Positions 45,701 to 54,441 are shown, counted from the stretch's first letter. The stretch: 64,000 bases of DNA from Paracholeplasma vituli (GCF_025446935.1 NZ_JAOEGN010000004.1:1-64000), one strand, 5' to 3'. The notes: generated from the sequence alone by a model not told the origin. Made by a program: numbers and translations.

Positions 45701-46455
45701 TGGATCTCATCGACCAAGAACTCTTTAAACAGGGCGTGTATCAATCGCGTTTTGAAAAGGAACTCTTTAGAAAAGAAGACGGTGAAGACCAAAGTTTATT
45801 CGTGAAGAACATTGAAAACGTTCAAGGCGATGAACGCGACATCATCATCTTCTCGATGGGTTATGCGAAAAACGAATCGGGGATTGTTGAACGCCGTTTT
45901 GGTTGGCTAAACCATGAAGGCGGACAAAACCGATTAAATGTCGCGATTACACGAGCGAAACAAAAGATTTATTTCGTTTCATCGTTATTACCCGAAGAAT
46001 TCAAAGTTGAAGACCTCGCTGGGTTAGGACCAAGGTACTTAAAATCATTCATGCGTTATTGTTACGCGGTATCTAAGAAGGATACCCTCTTAGCGAAAAC
46101 TGTACTCAGTGAGTTACATGAGATTCCTACGGGTGAAGCAGTTTTATCGAAGTTTGAACAAGACATCAAAGATAAACTCGAAAAACAAGGTTTCACGATC
46201 GAAGCGAAAGTTGGAATTGGCAACTATAAAGTCGACCTCGCCATAAAGGATTCTGAGAATAACCTTTTTTTGATGGGCTTATTAACTGCATTAGACCCTA
46301 AAGACTTTAACTCGAGAAGAGACTTACTTCACCAAGAACGGTTCTTGAAATCACGTGGTTGGCAAGTTTACCGAATCTTTGAATCGAATTGGTATAATAA
46401 CCCGACTAGTGTTATTAAAGACATCAAAGACCGTATCAAGAATAATAATTTATAG
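42754..46455 (+). CDS. Large SF1 helicase with decayed Vsr-like nuclease tail
   Basis: GGAGG at 42741-42745 sets ATG 42754 (1,233 residues). A long N-terminal domain precedes an AAA_11/AAA_12 (Upf1-like) SF1 helicase: Walker A GPPGTGKSQT, Walker B LVIFDEASQ, GDPKQLRPS, VQGDERDIIIFSMG and NVAITRAKQK. A helical insertion separates Walker A from Walker B. The last 100 residues have the shape of the REase_MTES_1575/Vsr-like domain (GFTIEAKVGIGNYKVDLAI, then HQERFLKSRGWQVYRIFESNW). Where the family usually has IE-x-DG it reads LLTALD, so a catalytic acidic residue seems lost. Related proteins occur in defence islands. The downstream gene starts 11 bases later. Confidence 0.85.
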   Translation: MALKKNVLLEALDRTREQLRTEFKTPSGETPLICSDEVLKEIAAKKPLKVSDFLGIAGINEDFMSRYATRFLNVIKLYQTVVSEEKEVSKEAFKVLDHYKDRLTNISKTNPNLYIGRLEKSNAFDLTSILNEELHYFLQSPKKTTFHIKIESETHLNHLTTLYREVNKTFKETGSYDLYIATLFLEGIYKKDLFAIKAPLLFIPVKLEREKRTFKLIKDFDKDILLNKDLILAASKMDASNTQVDSVEIKEYSDKVVKEVVIPFYKKHGLDVSAVDLYTYQPFKSELKDVFMKRKKGVFETQNYLLLGRYRLFSSELQKDMALILKQHKYNSLLEGLIEESGLDKPEKALNYALSNTSIKEEKLSYINDLNYAQEKVIDLLNQEKKLVVWGPPGTGKSQTITSLIASSVLKGENVLIVSEKKVALDVIYKRLKSASKYVMFIDDIENKPYFYQKISQILDTTAPKRTVENDIYRLETEINQLLQTMDQALDLMYHQSVQDIPIYQMYERFIKDKDVLNHLSPKAVTAAFTKAFTVLDFNIIKSLEVAFNKDTQLKSYLNYEKMLQNYPVINSLEKAISRSSLNEYQAFNDALTETLALYEKAGAWRKRRLLKTFKQTHFERLSFLSKKKRVAYRFIDTLFKSSEFMNFMQSSLKDLNKLQTKHDHLSKNERSYLSMLLNDPLFRDIEDIHKLRIYIFDALYTGFLEIFKAKNSKYLYIIDEFHQKQAVLQSRIEDKRVLSIESFEMELYKHALDFSNTKRIMEIKRILELDHKPSLKTFISTYQVELLNHVKVWMMTPELVSALLPLQYGIFDLVIFDEASQLYVEKGIPSIYRAKKVVIAGDPKQLRPSALGFGRITDDDELFEQEVFKDIRLDAKSLLDLARYKYKETILNYHYRSTYEELIAFSNHAFYDGKLFVSPNAKPTIIPPIEYVYVKEGTFEKRRNLEEAKSVINLLKKILKDRTNNETIGVITFNSAQRDQIMDLIDQELFKQGVYQSRFEKELFRKEDGEDQSLFVKNIENVQGDERDIIIFSMGYAKNESGIVERRFGWLNHEGGQNRLNVAITRAKQKIYFVSSLLPEEFKVEDLAGLGPRYLKSFMRYCYAVSKKDTLLAKTVLSELHEIPTGEAVLSKFEQDIKDKLEKQGFTIEAKVGIGNYKVDLAIKDSENNLFLMGLLTALDPKDFNSRRDLLHQERFLKSRGWQVYRIFESNWYNNPTSVIKDIKDRIKNNNL

Positions 46456-46465
46456 GAGATTAAAA

Positions 46466-46942
46466 ATGGATATTATTGAAATTAATACAGAAAAAGCACT
46501 TTTGATTGAGAGCGTTAAAACCGTGGTTTTATCGACACTCGATGAATACAATTATCCCTATGTATCTTACGCACCCTTTATCGAACATGAAGGTAAGTTT
46601 TATGTTATGGTATCGAATGGTGCGAGACATACGCAGTACTTAAGAACCAATCCGAACGCTGGATTATTATTTATTGAGGACGAGTCGAAAGCAAAAAACA
46701 TTTTCTTCAGAAAACGACTTTCATTACAGGTTAAAGCGACTTTAGATACGCTATCGAAAGACATCTTAGAAGCGATGAAAGCCCGTTTTGGTGAAGTAGT
46801 AACGACATTCCTCACAATGGATTTCACCATTGTCGAATTTGAAGCTAAAGAAGGCCAACTGATCTTAGGTCCAGGCCAAGCATTCAAAATCGAAGGGGAT
46901 ACTGTAAGTCATATCAAAGGCGTCAGTCATCAAAGTAAATAA
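46466..46942 (+). CDS. Pyridoxamine-phosphate-oxidase-like FMN-binding protein (HugZ type)
   Basis: AGGAG just before ATG 46466 sets the start; the longer frame to 46355 overlaps the helicase gene and is not used. The 158-residue split-barrel protein has SVKTVVLSTLDEYNYPYVSYAPF, SNGARHTQYLRTNPNAGLLFI and GPGQAFKI, like heme-utilisation HugZ/HutZ relatives. It probably binds FMN or heme. Function is uncertain. Confidence 0.85.
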   Translation: MDIIEINTEKALLIESVKTVVLSTLDEYNYPYVSYAPFIEHEGKFYVMVSNGARHTQYLRTNPNAGLLFIEDESKAKNIFFRKRLSLQVKATLDTLSKDILEAMKARFGEVVTTFLTMDFTIVEFEAKEGQLILGPGQAFKIEGDTVSHIKGVSHQSK

Positions 46943-46945
46943 CAC

Positions 46946-46971
46946 AAAGGGGCGAAATTGAAGCCCCTTTT
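46946..46971 (+). terminator. Rho-independent terminator
   Basis: AAAGGGGC pairs with GCCCCTTT, followed by T. Confidence 0.85.
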
Positions 46972-46993
46972 ATGTTATTCATACGGTAATTAT

Positions 46994-47021
46994 TTGAATT
47001 ATTTCTATTTTATGATAGAAT
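46994..47021 (+). promoter_or_regulatory. Promoter of the CNNM/CorC gene
   Basis: TTGAAT (46994-46999), a 16-base spacer and TAGAAT (47016-47021). Confidence 0.55.
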
Positions 47022-47060
47022 AGTTTCGTTTCAGATATCTATTTAAACAAGGAGTGTGGT

Positions 47061-48368
47061 TTGTCTTATATGGACATAGTTACGATATCGATAGTATTGA
47101 TTTTACTGGTTTTAGTGAATGCGTATTTCGCTGCGGCAGAAATGGCCTTGGTGTCATCGAATCCGAATAAACTCAGAACACTGAGCGAATCAGGGGATGA
47201 TAAAGCTCAAATGGTTTTAGACATTTCGAAGGATTCTAGCCGCTTTTTATCGACCATTCAGGTTGGTATAACCTTAGCAGGATTTTTCTCCTCAGGGTCT
47301 GCTGCGAAATATATCACCGATGATTTAGGTGCTTTAATTAGCAAAATAGACTGGATTGACCCAGCGATTGGTGGAACCATCGCCTTCATCCTAGTTACAT
47401 TTGTTTTATCCTTTTTAACCTTGATATTTGGCGAACTCGTTCCGAAACGAATCGCTTTAAAATACCCTGAAAAAATATCTCGATGGACGGTTAAGCCGAT
47501 TAAAACCATCATGGTTGTATTTAAACCGTTTGTGAAATTACTCTCGACTTCCACCAATCTAGTACTTAAACTGCTTAGAGTGGAAACCAAAGAAACCGAA
47601 GACCGTTTAACCAAATCCGAAATCATCGCGCTCTTAGAAGCGAGTATGGAAAGTGGCGACATTGAACCTGATGAACAGAAGATGGTTTCAGCTGTCTTGG
47701 ATTTCAATGACATCAAAGCCTCTGAAGTGATGATTCCTAGACGGGATGTATTCATGGTCGATTATAAACAGTTTAATCTTGAAGTTTTACATAAAATCAT
47801 CGATGAGAATTATTCAAGAGTGCCTGTCTATTTAGATTCGATTGATAACATCATTGGGATTATATATACCAAATCGATTTTAAGTGCATCTAAAAAAGTC
47901 GGTTTGAATCAAATCAAACTCGATATGATTATGCGTAAGCCGTTCTTCATTCCTGGTAATAAGATGATCGATGATGTCTTAAAAGACTTACAAGCAACCC
48001 GTAACCATATGGCGTGTTTAGTCGATGAATACGGTGGATTCTTAGGGATTGTTACGATTGAAGATATCCTAGAAGAACTCGTGGGTGAAATCGACGACGA
48101 ATACGATGAAAAGACCGTTAAGGTTGAAAAAATCGATGAGGATACATACCGTATCGACGCGACCACAACCATTCGTGAATTGAATGACTATCTTGATTTA
48201 GAAATTTCAGAAGACCAACCGTTCCATACGGTAGCTGGTCTCGTATTGGCACAGCTCGACCATATGCCTAAGCTTCATGAAACGATTGAAGTGGGCAATT
48301 TAGTCCTTACAGTTTCGAAACTCGGGATGACTTGGATCGATGAAGTCATCCTAAAAATAAAAAAGTAA
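47061..48368 (+). CDS. CNNM/CorC-family (DUF21-CBS) transporter
   Basis: The 435-residue protein has an N-terminal DUF21 membrane domain (NAYFAAAEMALVSSN, GELVPKRIAL). Two CBS domains follow (about 205-330, including DVFMVDYKQFNLEVLHK and CLVDEYGGFLGIVTIED), then a C-terminal CorC_HlyC domain. Relatives export Mg2+ or control its level; the older name hemolysin is misleading. GGAG at 47051-47054 is six bases from TTG 47061 and 15 from ATG 47070, so TTG is the start. Confidence 0.92.
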   Translation: MSYMDIVTISIVLILLVLVNAYFAAAEMALVSSNPNKLRTLSESGDDKAQMVLDISKDSSRFLSTIQVGITLAGFFSSGSAAKYITDDLGALISKIDWIDPAIGGTIAFILVTFVLSFLTLIFGELVPKRIALKYPEKISRWTVKPIKTIMVVFKPFVKLLSTSTNLVLKLLRVETKETEDRLTKSEIIALLEASMESGDIEPDEQKMVSAVLDFNDIKASEVMIPRRDVFMVDYKQFNLEVLHKIIDENYSRVPVYLDSIDNIIGIIYTKSILSASKKVGLNQIKLDMIMRKPFFIPGNKMIDDVLKDLQATRNHMACLVDEYGGFLGIVTIEDILEELVGEIDDEYDEKTVKVEKIDEDTYRIDATTTIRELNDYLDLEISEDQPFHTVAGLVLAQLDHMPKLHETIEVGNLVLTVSKLGMTWIDEVILKIKK

Positions 48369-48375
48369 AAGGGTA

Positions 48376-48519
48376 TTGCTTTTCAAAAACAGATGTACTA
48401 TACTGTTAACAGTTTAGGTCCTTTAACGTTTGCCTGTGAGCAAAAGAAGGTATAAGCATCAATCCCATACCCATAACGTTAAGGACACCCATAGGTGTCT
48501 TTTTTGTTAAAGACCTAAC
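48376..48519 (+). promoter_or_regulatory. Promoter and switch-like leader RNA of the nucleobase permease
   Basis: TTGCTT (48376-48381), a 17-base spacer and TATACT (48399-48404) start a leader whose first segment, GTCCTTTAACGTT (48418-48430), can pair with AACGTTAAGGAC (48475-48486). The terminator GACACC/GGTGTC (48484-48499) plus six T shares GAC with that stem, so the two exclude each other. The same first segment can also pair with GTTAAAGACCTAAC (48506-48519) after the terminator. Such mutually exclusive folds mark attenuators and riboswitches. Between the arms lies TTTGC/GCAAA and then a conserved-looking stretch. PyrR-type control or a nucleobase-sensing RNA are candidates. I cannot match it to a named class. 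Confidence 0.78.
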
Positions 48520-48534
48520 GGAAAGGGATAAAGA

Positions 48535-49893
48535 ATGAATAAGTTAAAAGAAGTACTTGTTGGCTATTTGCCAGACGAACGCCCATCTTTGGGCAAGTTG
48601 GTGTTGTTCTCACTACAACACATTATGGTTATGTTTCCAGCAACCGTTTTGGTTGCCTTATTGACAGGGTTTCACATTTCAACCACCATCTTCGCCAGTG
48701 GTTTCGCGACTTTATGTTTCATTTTAGTTACGAAAGGCAAAATCCCGCTATACTACGGATCAAGCTTTTCATACATCGCTGCGATTGTCGGCATTACTGG
48801 TGCTGAGTTTGGTGTGCCTGCTTCGGATGCTTTAATCGGACAAGCCCAATTTGGGATCATCATGTCTGGTTTGGTCTCCATCGCAGCCGGGTTCTTGATC
48901 GACAAATTCGGTGCGAACAAAATTGAAAAAGTCTTACCCCCAGTGGTAACAGGACCCATCGCGATGATCATCGGGTTATCACTAGCCGGGTCTGCGATGC
49001 AACAAGCGTCCGGCTTCAGTGGGTCAAATCCATCTGATTTAGGTGGATACTGGGCGGTCGCACTGATTACCCTCATCTCGATTTTACTCTCCACAGTCAT
49101 CTTCAAAAAAGGTGTCTTATCACAACTGCCAATCCTATTTGGAATCTTAATCGGTTATGTATTCGCTATGATTCTTGACTTTGGATTTGGCTATAACCTC
49201 TTACAGTTCCAAGACTTATTTAGTGGTGCGGTGATTTCAGCCCCACACTTCACGTTACCAGTCCCATCCTGGACAGCAGTCATCGCGATTATGCCGATTG
49301 CACTCGCAACCATTCCAGAATCAACAGCCCATTTGTATCAATTAGACTTATATGTGAATAAACTTGCCGATCAAAAAGGCAAACCTCATTACGACATTGA
49401 AAACCGCTTAGGTCAAAACCTCATCGGGGATGGTGTCGGCGATATGGTTTCTGCCCTCATTGGGGGCCCTGCAGGGACCAACTATGGCGAAAACATTTCG
49501 ACCATGGCGATTACCAAAAACTTCTCGGTATTCGTACTAATCGGTGCTGCCATCATCACGATGGTACTCGCCTTCATCAGCCCAATTGCGAACCTTTTAT
49601 ATACCATTCCAGCCCCTGTTATTGGTGGTGCATCCATCTACCTATTCGGTGTCATTGGTGCTCAAGGGATTGCAATCCTAATCGAGAAAAAAGTCGATAT
49701 GTTTAACTCCAAAAACCTAGGGATTATCGCGGTTATTCTCATTATAGGTCTGGGTGGACACTATGCATTCCCTAATGGAAACATTCCATTCTTAAATTTA
49801 GAATTACCAGCCATCGCGACTGCTGCGATTGTCGGGATTGTCTTACACCTCGTTTTAAATCTTGCAGAACGCTTCTCGACCAAATCTGAGTAA
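48535..49893 (+). CDS. Nucleobase:cation symporter NCS2 (uracil-xanthine permease)
   Basis: The 452-residue inner-membrane permease has about 14 hydrophobic segments. It carries the NCS2 features LQHIMVMFPATVLV near the start, a central PIALATIPESTAHLYQL with the substrate Glu, and GPAGTNYGENIS. UraA-like transporters carry uracil and relatives carry xanthine or guanine. The Glu-His neighbourhood leans towards uracil, but I would not fix the substrate. Expression should depend on the leader RNA. Confidence 0.93.
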   Translation: MNKLKEVLVGYLPDERPSLGKLVLFSLQHIMVMFPATVLVALLTGFHISTTIFASGFATLCFILVTKGKIPLYYGSSFSYIAAIVGITGAEFGVPASDALIGQAQFGIIMSGLVSIAAGFLIDKFGANKIEKVLPPVVTGPIAMIIGLSLAGSAMQQASGFSGSNPSDLGGYWAVALITLISILLSTVIFKKGVLSQLPILFGILIGYVFAMILDFGFGYNLLQFQDLFSGAVISAPHFTLPVPSWTAVIAIMPIALATIPESTAHLYQLDLYVNKLADQKGKPHYDIENRLGQNLIGDGVGDMVSALIGGPAGTNYGENISTMAITKNFSVFVLIGAAIITMVLAFISPIANLLYTIPAPVIGGASIYLFGVIGAQGIAILIEKKVDMFNSKNLGIIAVILIIGLGGHYAFPNGNIPFLNLELPAIATAAIVGIVLHLVLNLAERFSTKSE

Positions 49894-49920
49894 ACTACAT
49901 AAAAGAATCTTTTAAAAGGC

Positions 49921-49945
49921 AAAAGGTGACCCCGTGTCACCTTTT
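49921..49945 (+). terminator. Terminator of the permease gene
   Basis: AAAAGGTGAC pairs perfectly with GTCACCTTTT around five bases. The promoter of the next gene (TTGACA 49949-49954, 17-base spacer, TAAACT 49972-49977) follows at once. Confidence 0.85.
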
Positions 49946-50024
49946 ACATTGACAAAAGGGTGTAAATGCATTAAACTTGATAAGGCTGTCAACAGTTATT
50001 ATATAAATAATAAAGGAGTACCCT

Positions 50025-51644
50025 ATGATTACAGTAAGTAACCTATCCTTAGTCTTCCCGGATAAAAAATTGTTTGAAGACGTCAATATAAAATTTACAG
50101 CAGGTAACTGCTATGGTGTCATTGGAGCGAATGGGGCTGGTAAGTCCACATTCCTCAAGATTTTAGCAGGTGAAAAAGACTCTACTAAAGGGGAAGTCAT
50201 CATCGATAAGGGCAAGCGTTTAGCAACCCTAAAACAAAACCACAACGCCTATGACGATTTTACGGTTATGGAAACCGTAATCATGGGTCATAAAGAGCTT
50301 TATGATATCATGAAACAAAAAGAAGTACTTTATTCAAAAACCGACTTTACCGAAGAAGAAGGCTTTTTACTCGCTGACCTTGAAGTGAGATTCGCAGAAC
50401 TCGATGGTTGGAATGCTGAAGTTGAAGTTGAAAAGCTTTTAAACGGATTGAATGTCCCACAATCAGATTTCTACGCGATGATGTCGGATGTCCTACCTAA
50501 GAACAAAGTCAAAGTTTTACTCGCTCAAGCCCTATTTGGTAATCCAGATATTTTATTACTAGATGAACCGACCAACCACCTTGACTTCGAAGCGATCCAC
50601 TGGTTAGAAGAATTCCTAATCAACTATGACAATACCGTCATTACCGTGTCACATGACCGTCACTTCTTAAACAACGTGTGCACACACATGGTCGATATCG
50701 ATTACTATCAAGCTAAACTTTACCCAGGGAACTATGATTTCTGGATGGAATCCTCACAACTCATTCAAAAATTAATGAATGACAGAAATAAGAAAAAAGA
50801 AGAACGCATGGAAGAACTTAAAGCCTTCATTGCGCGCTTTAGTGCGAACTTATCCAAATCTAGACAAGCGACTTCACGTAAGAAATCCCTTGAAAAGATT
50901 CAACTTGAAGATATCGTACCCTCTTTACGTAAATACCCATTTATTGGATTCGATATCGAAAAACAACTTGGTAAAGACGTCATTGAAGTGGAAAACATAA
51001 ACTATACGTATGAAGGTAAAACCTTATTAAAGAATGTATCGTTCGTCATGACTAGAGGCGATAAAGTTGCTCTACTTGGTGAAAACGACTTAGCGAAGAC
51101 TGCATTACTCCGTATTTTAGCGGGTGAACTAGAACCTGATTCCGGTTCAATCAAATGGGGACAAACCGTTCAAAAAGCGTATTTCCCTGCAGATAATGAA
51201 CCTTACTTCCAAAGCAACATGAACTTAATCGATTGGTTGAGACGTTTCTCGAAGGACCCGGCTGAATCCTATATTCGCGGCTTCTTAGGTAGAATGCTTT
51301 TTACAGGGGATCAACCTTTAAAAGAAGTGAAGTACCTAAGTGGGGGCGAAAAGATGCGATGCATGTTTTCGAAACTCATGATGTCGAATGCGAATACGCT
51401 CATTGTGGACTCACCTACCAACCACTTAGACTTAGAATCAATTGAAGCTGTCAATAACGGTTTATCCAACTACCAAGGTGCGATTATTCTATCCTCACAT
51501 GACCACCGTCTTTTAGATACCGTATGTAATAAGATTGTTGAAATTGGTGATTTAGGGTCAATGATGTATCAAGGTACATTAGATGAATATATCTCAAATC
51601 CAAACTTAAAAGAACGTCAAAAAGCATTATACTCTGCAAAATAA
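50025..51644 (+). CDS. ABC-F family ATPase (YbiT-like)
   Basis: The 539-residue protein has two ATPase domains and no membrane part, so it acts on ribosomes. Domain 1 has GANGAGKST and LLLDEPTNHLD but a degenerate signature (LPKNKVKVLLAQ), as in YbiT relatives. Domain 2 keeps LSGGEKMR but reads GENDLAKT at Walker A and VDSPTNHLD at Walker B, losing a Gly and the catalytic Glu. A linker with coiled-coil character lies between (about 240-300). The family resolves stalled ribosomes or gives antibiotic resistance. AAAGGAG precedes the ATG. Confidence 0.93.
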   Translation: MITVSNLSLVFPDKKLFEDVNIKFTAGNCYGVIGANGAGKSTFLKILAGEKDSTKGEVIIDKGKRLATLKQNHNAYDDFTVMETVIMGHKELYDIMKQKEVLYSKTDFTEEEGFLLADLEVRFAELDGWNAEVEVEKLLNGLNVPQSDFYAMMSDVLPKNKVKVLLAQALFGNPDILLLDEPTNHLDFEAIHWLEEFLINYDNTVITVSHDRHFLNNVCTHMVDIDYYQAKLYPGNYDFWMESSQLIQKLMNDRNKKKEERMEELKAFIARFSANLSKSRQATSRKKSLEKIQLEDIVPSLRKYPFIGFDIEKQLGKDVIEVENINYTYEGKTLLKNVSFVMTRGDKVALLGENDLAKTALLRILAGELEPDSGSIKWGQTVQKAYFPADNEPYFQSNMNLIDWLRRFSKDPAESYIRGFLGRMLFTGDQPLKEVKYLSGGEKMRCMFSKLMMSNANTLIVDSPTNHLDLESIEAVNNGLSNYQGAIILSSHDHRLLDTVCNKIVEIGDLGSMMYQGTLDEYISNPNLKERQKALYSAK

Positions 51645-51650
51645 TAGTTT

Positions 51651-51685
51651 ATACCTAATGTCACAAGCATTAGGTATTTTTTTTT
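51651..51685 (+). terminator. Terminator of the ABC-F gene
   Basis: ATACCTAATG pairs with CATTAGGTAT around seven bases, followed by T. Confidence 0.88.
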
Positions 51686-51751
51686 CGTTTGAATAAAGAT
51701 AAAACGTGCTAAAATGTTAAGTAATAAAACGATCCACATTTAGGAGGCATT

Positions 51752-54418
51752 ATGCTTAAGACAATCGCGAAATCCATTGGTAAAGTAGTTATTTCTTTAT
51801 TGATCCCTTTTAAAGTACTAGCCAAAGGAGTGTACCACGCTTTAAAGGCGGTTTTTATTCCGCTTTATCATCTTTTTAAATCTATGATATTAGGTATTAT
51901 TAAAGGTGTTAAATGGCTTTCGATTGGGATTTATCGGGTATTGATCTATCCAATTTATTTAGTGTTTAAGAAACTATCCGAATGGGGTTATCTTATGGCT
52001 AAAGCCATCGTATTATTCTTTTATAACTATCTCTTAATACCGGTATCCAAAGGCTTAAAGACCATTACTTTATGGTCATACGAAGTGGTTAAATGGCTTT
52101 CAATCGGTTTTTACAAGGTATTCATAAAACCGATTTATTGGGTACTTAAAAAGATATATCAAGGCCTTAGCTGGGTCCTTTCGAAGTTTAGTCATTATTT
52201 GTATCTCTATATTTTGAAGCCAATGTATAAGATCTTAAAATGGCTTATTAAAGGGTTCGTTAAACAAGTTGAAAAACTGATCGATATCTTGATTCAAATC
52301 TACCATTGGATGGTTCTACTTGGTAGAATGCTTTGGCGCTTCATTAAGCCGATACTAAAGTTCATATACGGCGGGTTTATCTTTATTTTAAAGGGGATTC
52401 GGTTCGTATTACGCAAAATCGGCAAGCTTCTCAAATGGCTTTATGAAGGGTTAGAATACTTAATTAGCAAACCTATTGATTTCATCATTTGGATATTTAA
52501 GAAATGCTTCCAAGGCACTCGTTACCTTATCGATGCTTTAGTCAGACTATACCGTAAAATGCCTGAAAGTCTTTACTTAGGTTTAAAAGTGATGGTTATT
52601 TATACAGCACTTGGGATTCATTTTATCTTTTGGATGATTCCGAAAACACTACTATATACAGTACCTAAGTGGATATTTACCAAACTTTGGATTGTATTAA
52701 GACATTTAGTCTTTAAACTATTTGAGCTCATTTTAGAAGGATTTGTCTTACTATCTAACAGCTTAACGAAACTGAGGTATGCACTTTACCCACTAAGTCG
52801 AATCATAAAGGATTTGGTCCATGACTTTAAAGATTATTATTATATATTGTTATTGTTACCCATCCTTTTACCTGTATTTATCCTTTTTTTGGGGGGTGTT
52901 TTAATTGAGGTACTGTTCATTCATTTAGGATTAACGTTGAAAGCACTGTTTACTAAACCAAACACCTTCATCAAGTTACCTTATTTACCAAGTATCAATC
53001 TTTTTAAAGAAGCCGATTTATACATTAGAAAAGTGAAGTTATCCTTAGGATACAATCAAAAATGGCGTAATGCCCATGGTTTAATGGTAACGATTCTTTG
53101 GCCACTCTGTTTCATTATAAGATGGATAATAGCGATTATTTTGTTACCCATAACGATTCTAACGGGACTATTTTATCTTCTAAGATATGGCATGAACCGA
53201 GATTATCTAACGTCTAATATAGCAGATTTCCTAACCATTAAGACCGAGTATCCTGGCATCATTGAAGGTAAACCACTAATACTTTTTGGACATAAAGTCA
53301 CGATTAACGTCAGTGATGCGTATTATGATTCTGAACTCTTTGTCTATGTAGTATCGAATACATGCTCGAACACCCATCTTACCATTGAAATCGATGGTGT
53401 GGCTGCTCATAGCCAATCGATTCGTATCCAAGGCAATCCAAAAACAGAGCTCCTTTATGCGTTTTTAAACTTAGAAGTTGAGATTCAAAAAGATAAGTTA
53501 CCAAGGATAGAGTTACCAATATTAGAAGGCTTTACGGTAATTTATCAGAAAACCCATCAAGCAGACATTCTTTATGACAATGTACTCACGATTCGTGATT
53601 ATTCGAACAAGACAGACCTTACAGTAAAAATACAGTTAAGTGAAAGACGATATTACGAACGTACATTTGAAGTTGTTAAGATCAACACACAGCGTTTAGA
53701 TGTATTATTCTTTCAAGACTACTATCAAATTTATCAAAATCAAACGGTATTATCGTTACTTGATCCTAAACTCAAATATACATTCTTAGAGAACCCATAC
53801 TTAAATAATACAAAGGTATGTTCAAAAGAACCTCAGTTTGAAGTCCAGTTTAAAGTCTTAGGTCTCGATCATATCTACACTTTACCACTTAAAACTATCA
53901 ATAACCCAATAAGCGGATTGTTAGTTAAGAACACAATCCAAAAACCAAATTATGACGTCCAAACAAAAAGGTTTAAACTACAAACTCAAAGTGTTGTGAA
54001 CCGGTTTGTGGTAGATATTAAGTGGACAATCGATAATCAAAAAGTTGAATCGGATGTTTCACTCGAGTCCTTAGAAATCATACCTTACCATCGATTTGTC
54101 GGTTCATATACACAAGATTTTAATACATATAGCGAAACATTTATAATAAAAGACCATAGGTATGAGGCTTACACCTATGAATTTGAACGCAAGCACTTAG
54201 AAGAAGCACTCAATACTAATAGTGCGTTCGCACTCACTCATATCGTATTACCGACTTTTCAACTTAAACCCATTTGGGCGTGTTTCTTCATATCAAAAGA
54301 CCCTAGTATCATCAAATCTACAGGATACATCCAATCCTCAGGTGTTTCAACTTTTGAAGTCATCTTGTATAAGCATTTATTCAAGTTCAAAAAGGTATGG
54401 ATTCAGATAAAACAATAA
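51752..54418 (+). CDS. 888-residue membrane protein with 30-residue repeats, unknown
   Basis: The first 270 residues are a strikingly regular mix of hydrophobic, aromatic and Lys residues. Prolines recur at 37, 67, 97, 127 and 157, exactly 30 residues apart, each in a P-[LIVM]-[YS]-x-x-[LFV]-K context; KWLSIG recurs at 54 and 114, 60 apart. Later repeats are less regular (Pro200, Pro241). Two to four standard membrane helices follow (about 275-400 and 450-480). A C-terminal region of about 390 residues is beta-rich and Asn/Thr/Lys-rich. AGGAGG sets ATG 51752. No family is recognised. The repeats could form amphipathic membrane-lying helices or hairpins. It has its own promoter (TTTGAA, 16-base spacer, TAAAAT). 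Confidence 0.78.
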   Translation: MLKTIAKSIGKVVISLLIPFKVLAKGVYHALKAVFIPLYHLFKSMILGIIKGVKWLSIGIYRVLIYPIYLVFKKLSEWGYLMAKAIVLFFYNYLLIPVSKGLKTITLWSYEVVKWLSIGFYKVFIKPIYWVLKKIYQGLSWVLSKFSHYLYLYILKPMYKILKWLIKGFVKQVEKLIDILIQIYHWMVLLGRMLWRFIKPILKFIYGGFIFILKGIRFVLRKIGKLLKWLYEGLEYLISKPIDFIIWIFKKCFQGTRYLIDALVRLYRKMPESLYLGLKVMVIYTALGIHFIFWMIPKTLLYTVPKWIFTKLWIVLRHLVFKLFELILEGFVLLSNSLTKLRYALYPLSRIIKDLVHDFKDYYYILLLLPILLPVFILFLGGVLIEVLFIHLGLTLKALFTKPNTFIKLPYLPSINLFKEADLYIRKVKLSLGYNQKWRNAHGLMVTILWPLCFIIRWIIAIILLPITILTGLFYLLRYGMNRDYLTSNIADFLTIKTEYPGIIEGKPLILFGHKVTINVSDAYYDSELFVYVVSNTCSNTHLTIEIDGVAAHSQSIRIQGNPKTELLYAFLNLEVEIQKDKLPRIELPILEGFTVIYQKTHQADILYDNVLTIRDYSNKTDLTVKIQLSERRYYERTFEVVKINTQRLDVLFFQDYYQIYQNQTVLSLLDPKLKYTFLENPYLNNTKVCSKEPQFEVQFKVLGLDHIYTLPLKTINNPISGLLVKNTIQKPNYDVQTKRFKLQTQSVVNRFVVDIKWTIDNQKVESDVSLESLEIIPYHRFVGSYTQDFNTYSETFIIKDHRYEAYTYEFERKHLEEALNTNSAFALTHIVLPTFQLKPIWACFFISKDPSIIKSTGYIQSSGVSTFEVILYKHLFKFKKVWIQIKQ

Positions 54419-54441
54419 AAAAACGAAAGGCTGGCATTTGT

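Noticed and set aside
46355-46465. Longer start for the FMN-binding protein
   Set aside because: It would overlap 100 bases of the helicase gene and has no ribosome binding site; ATG 46466 has AGGAG.
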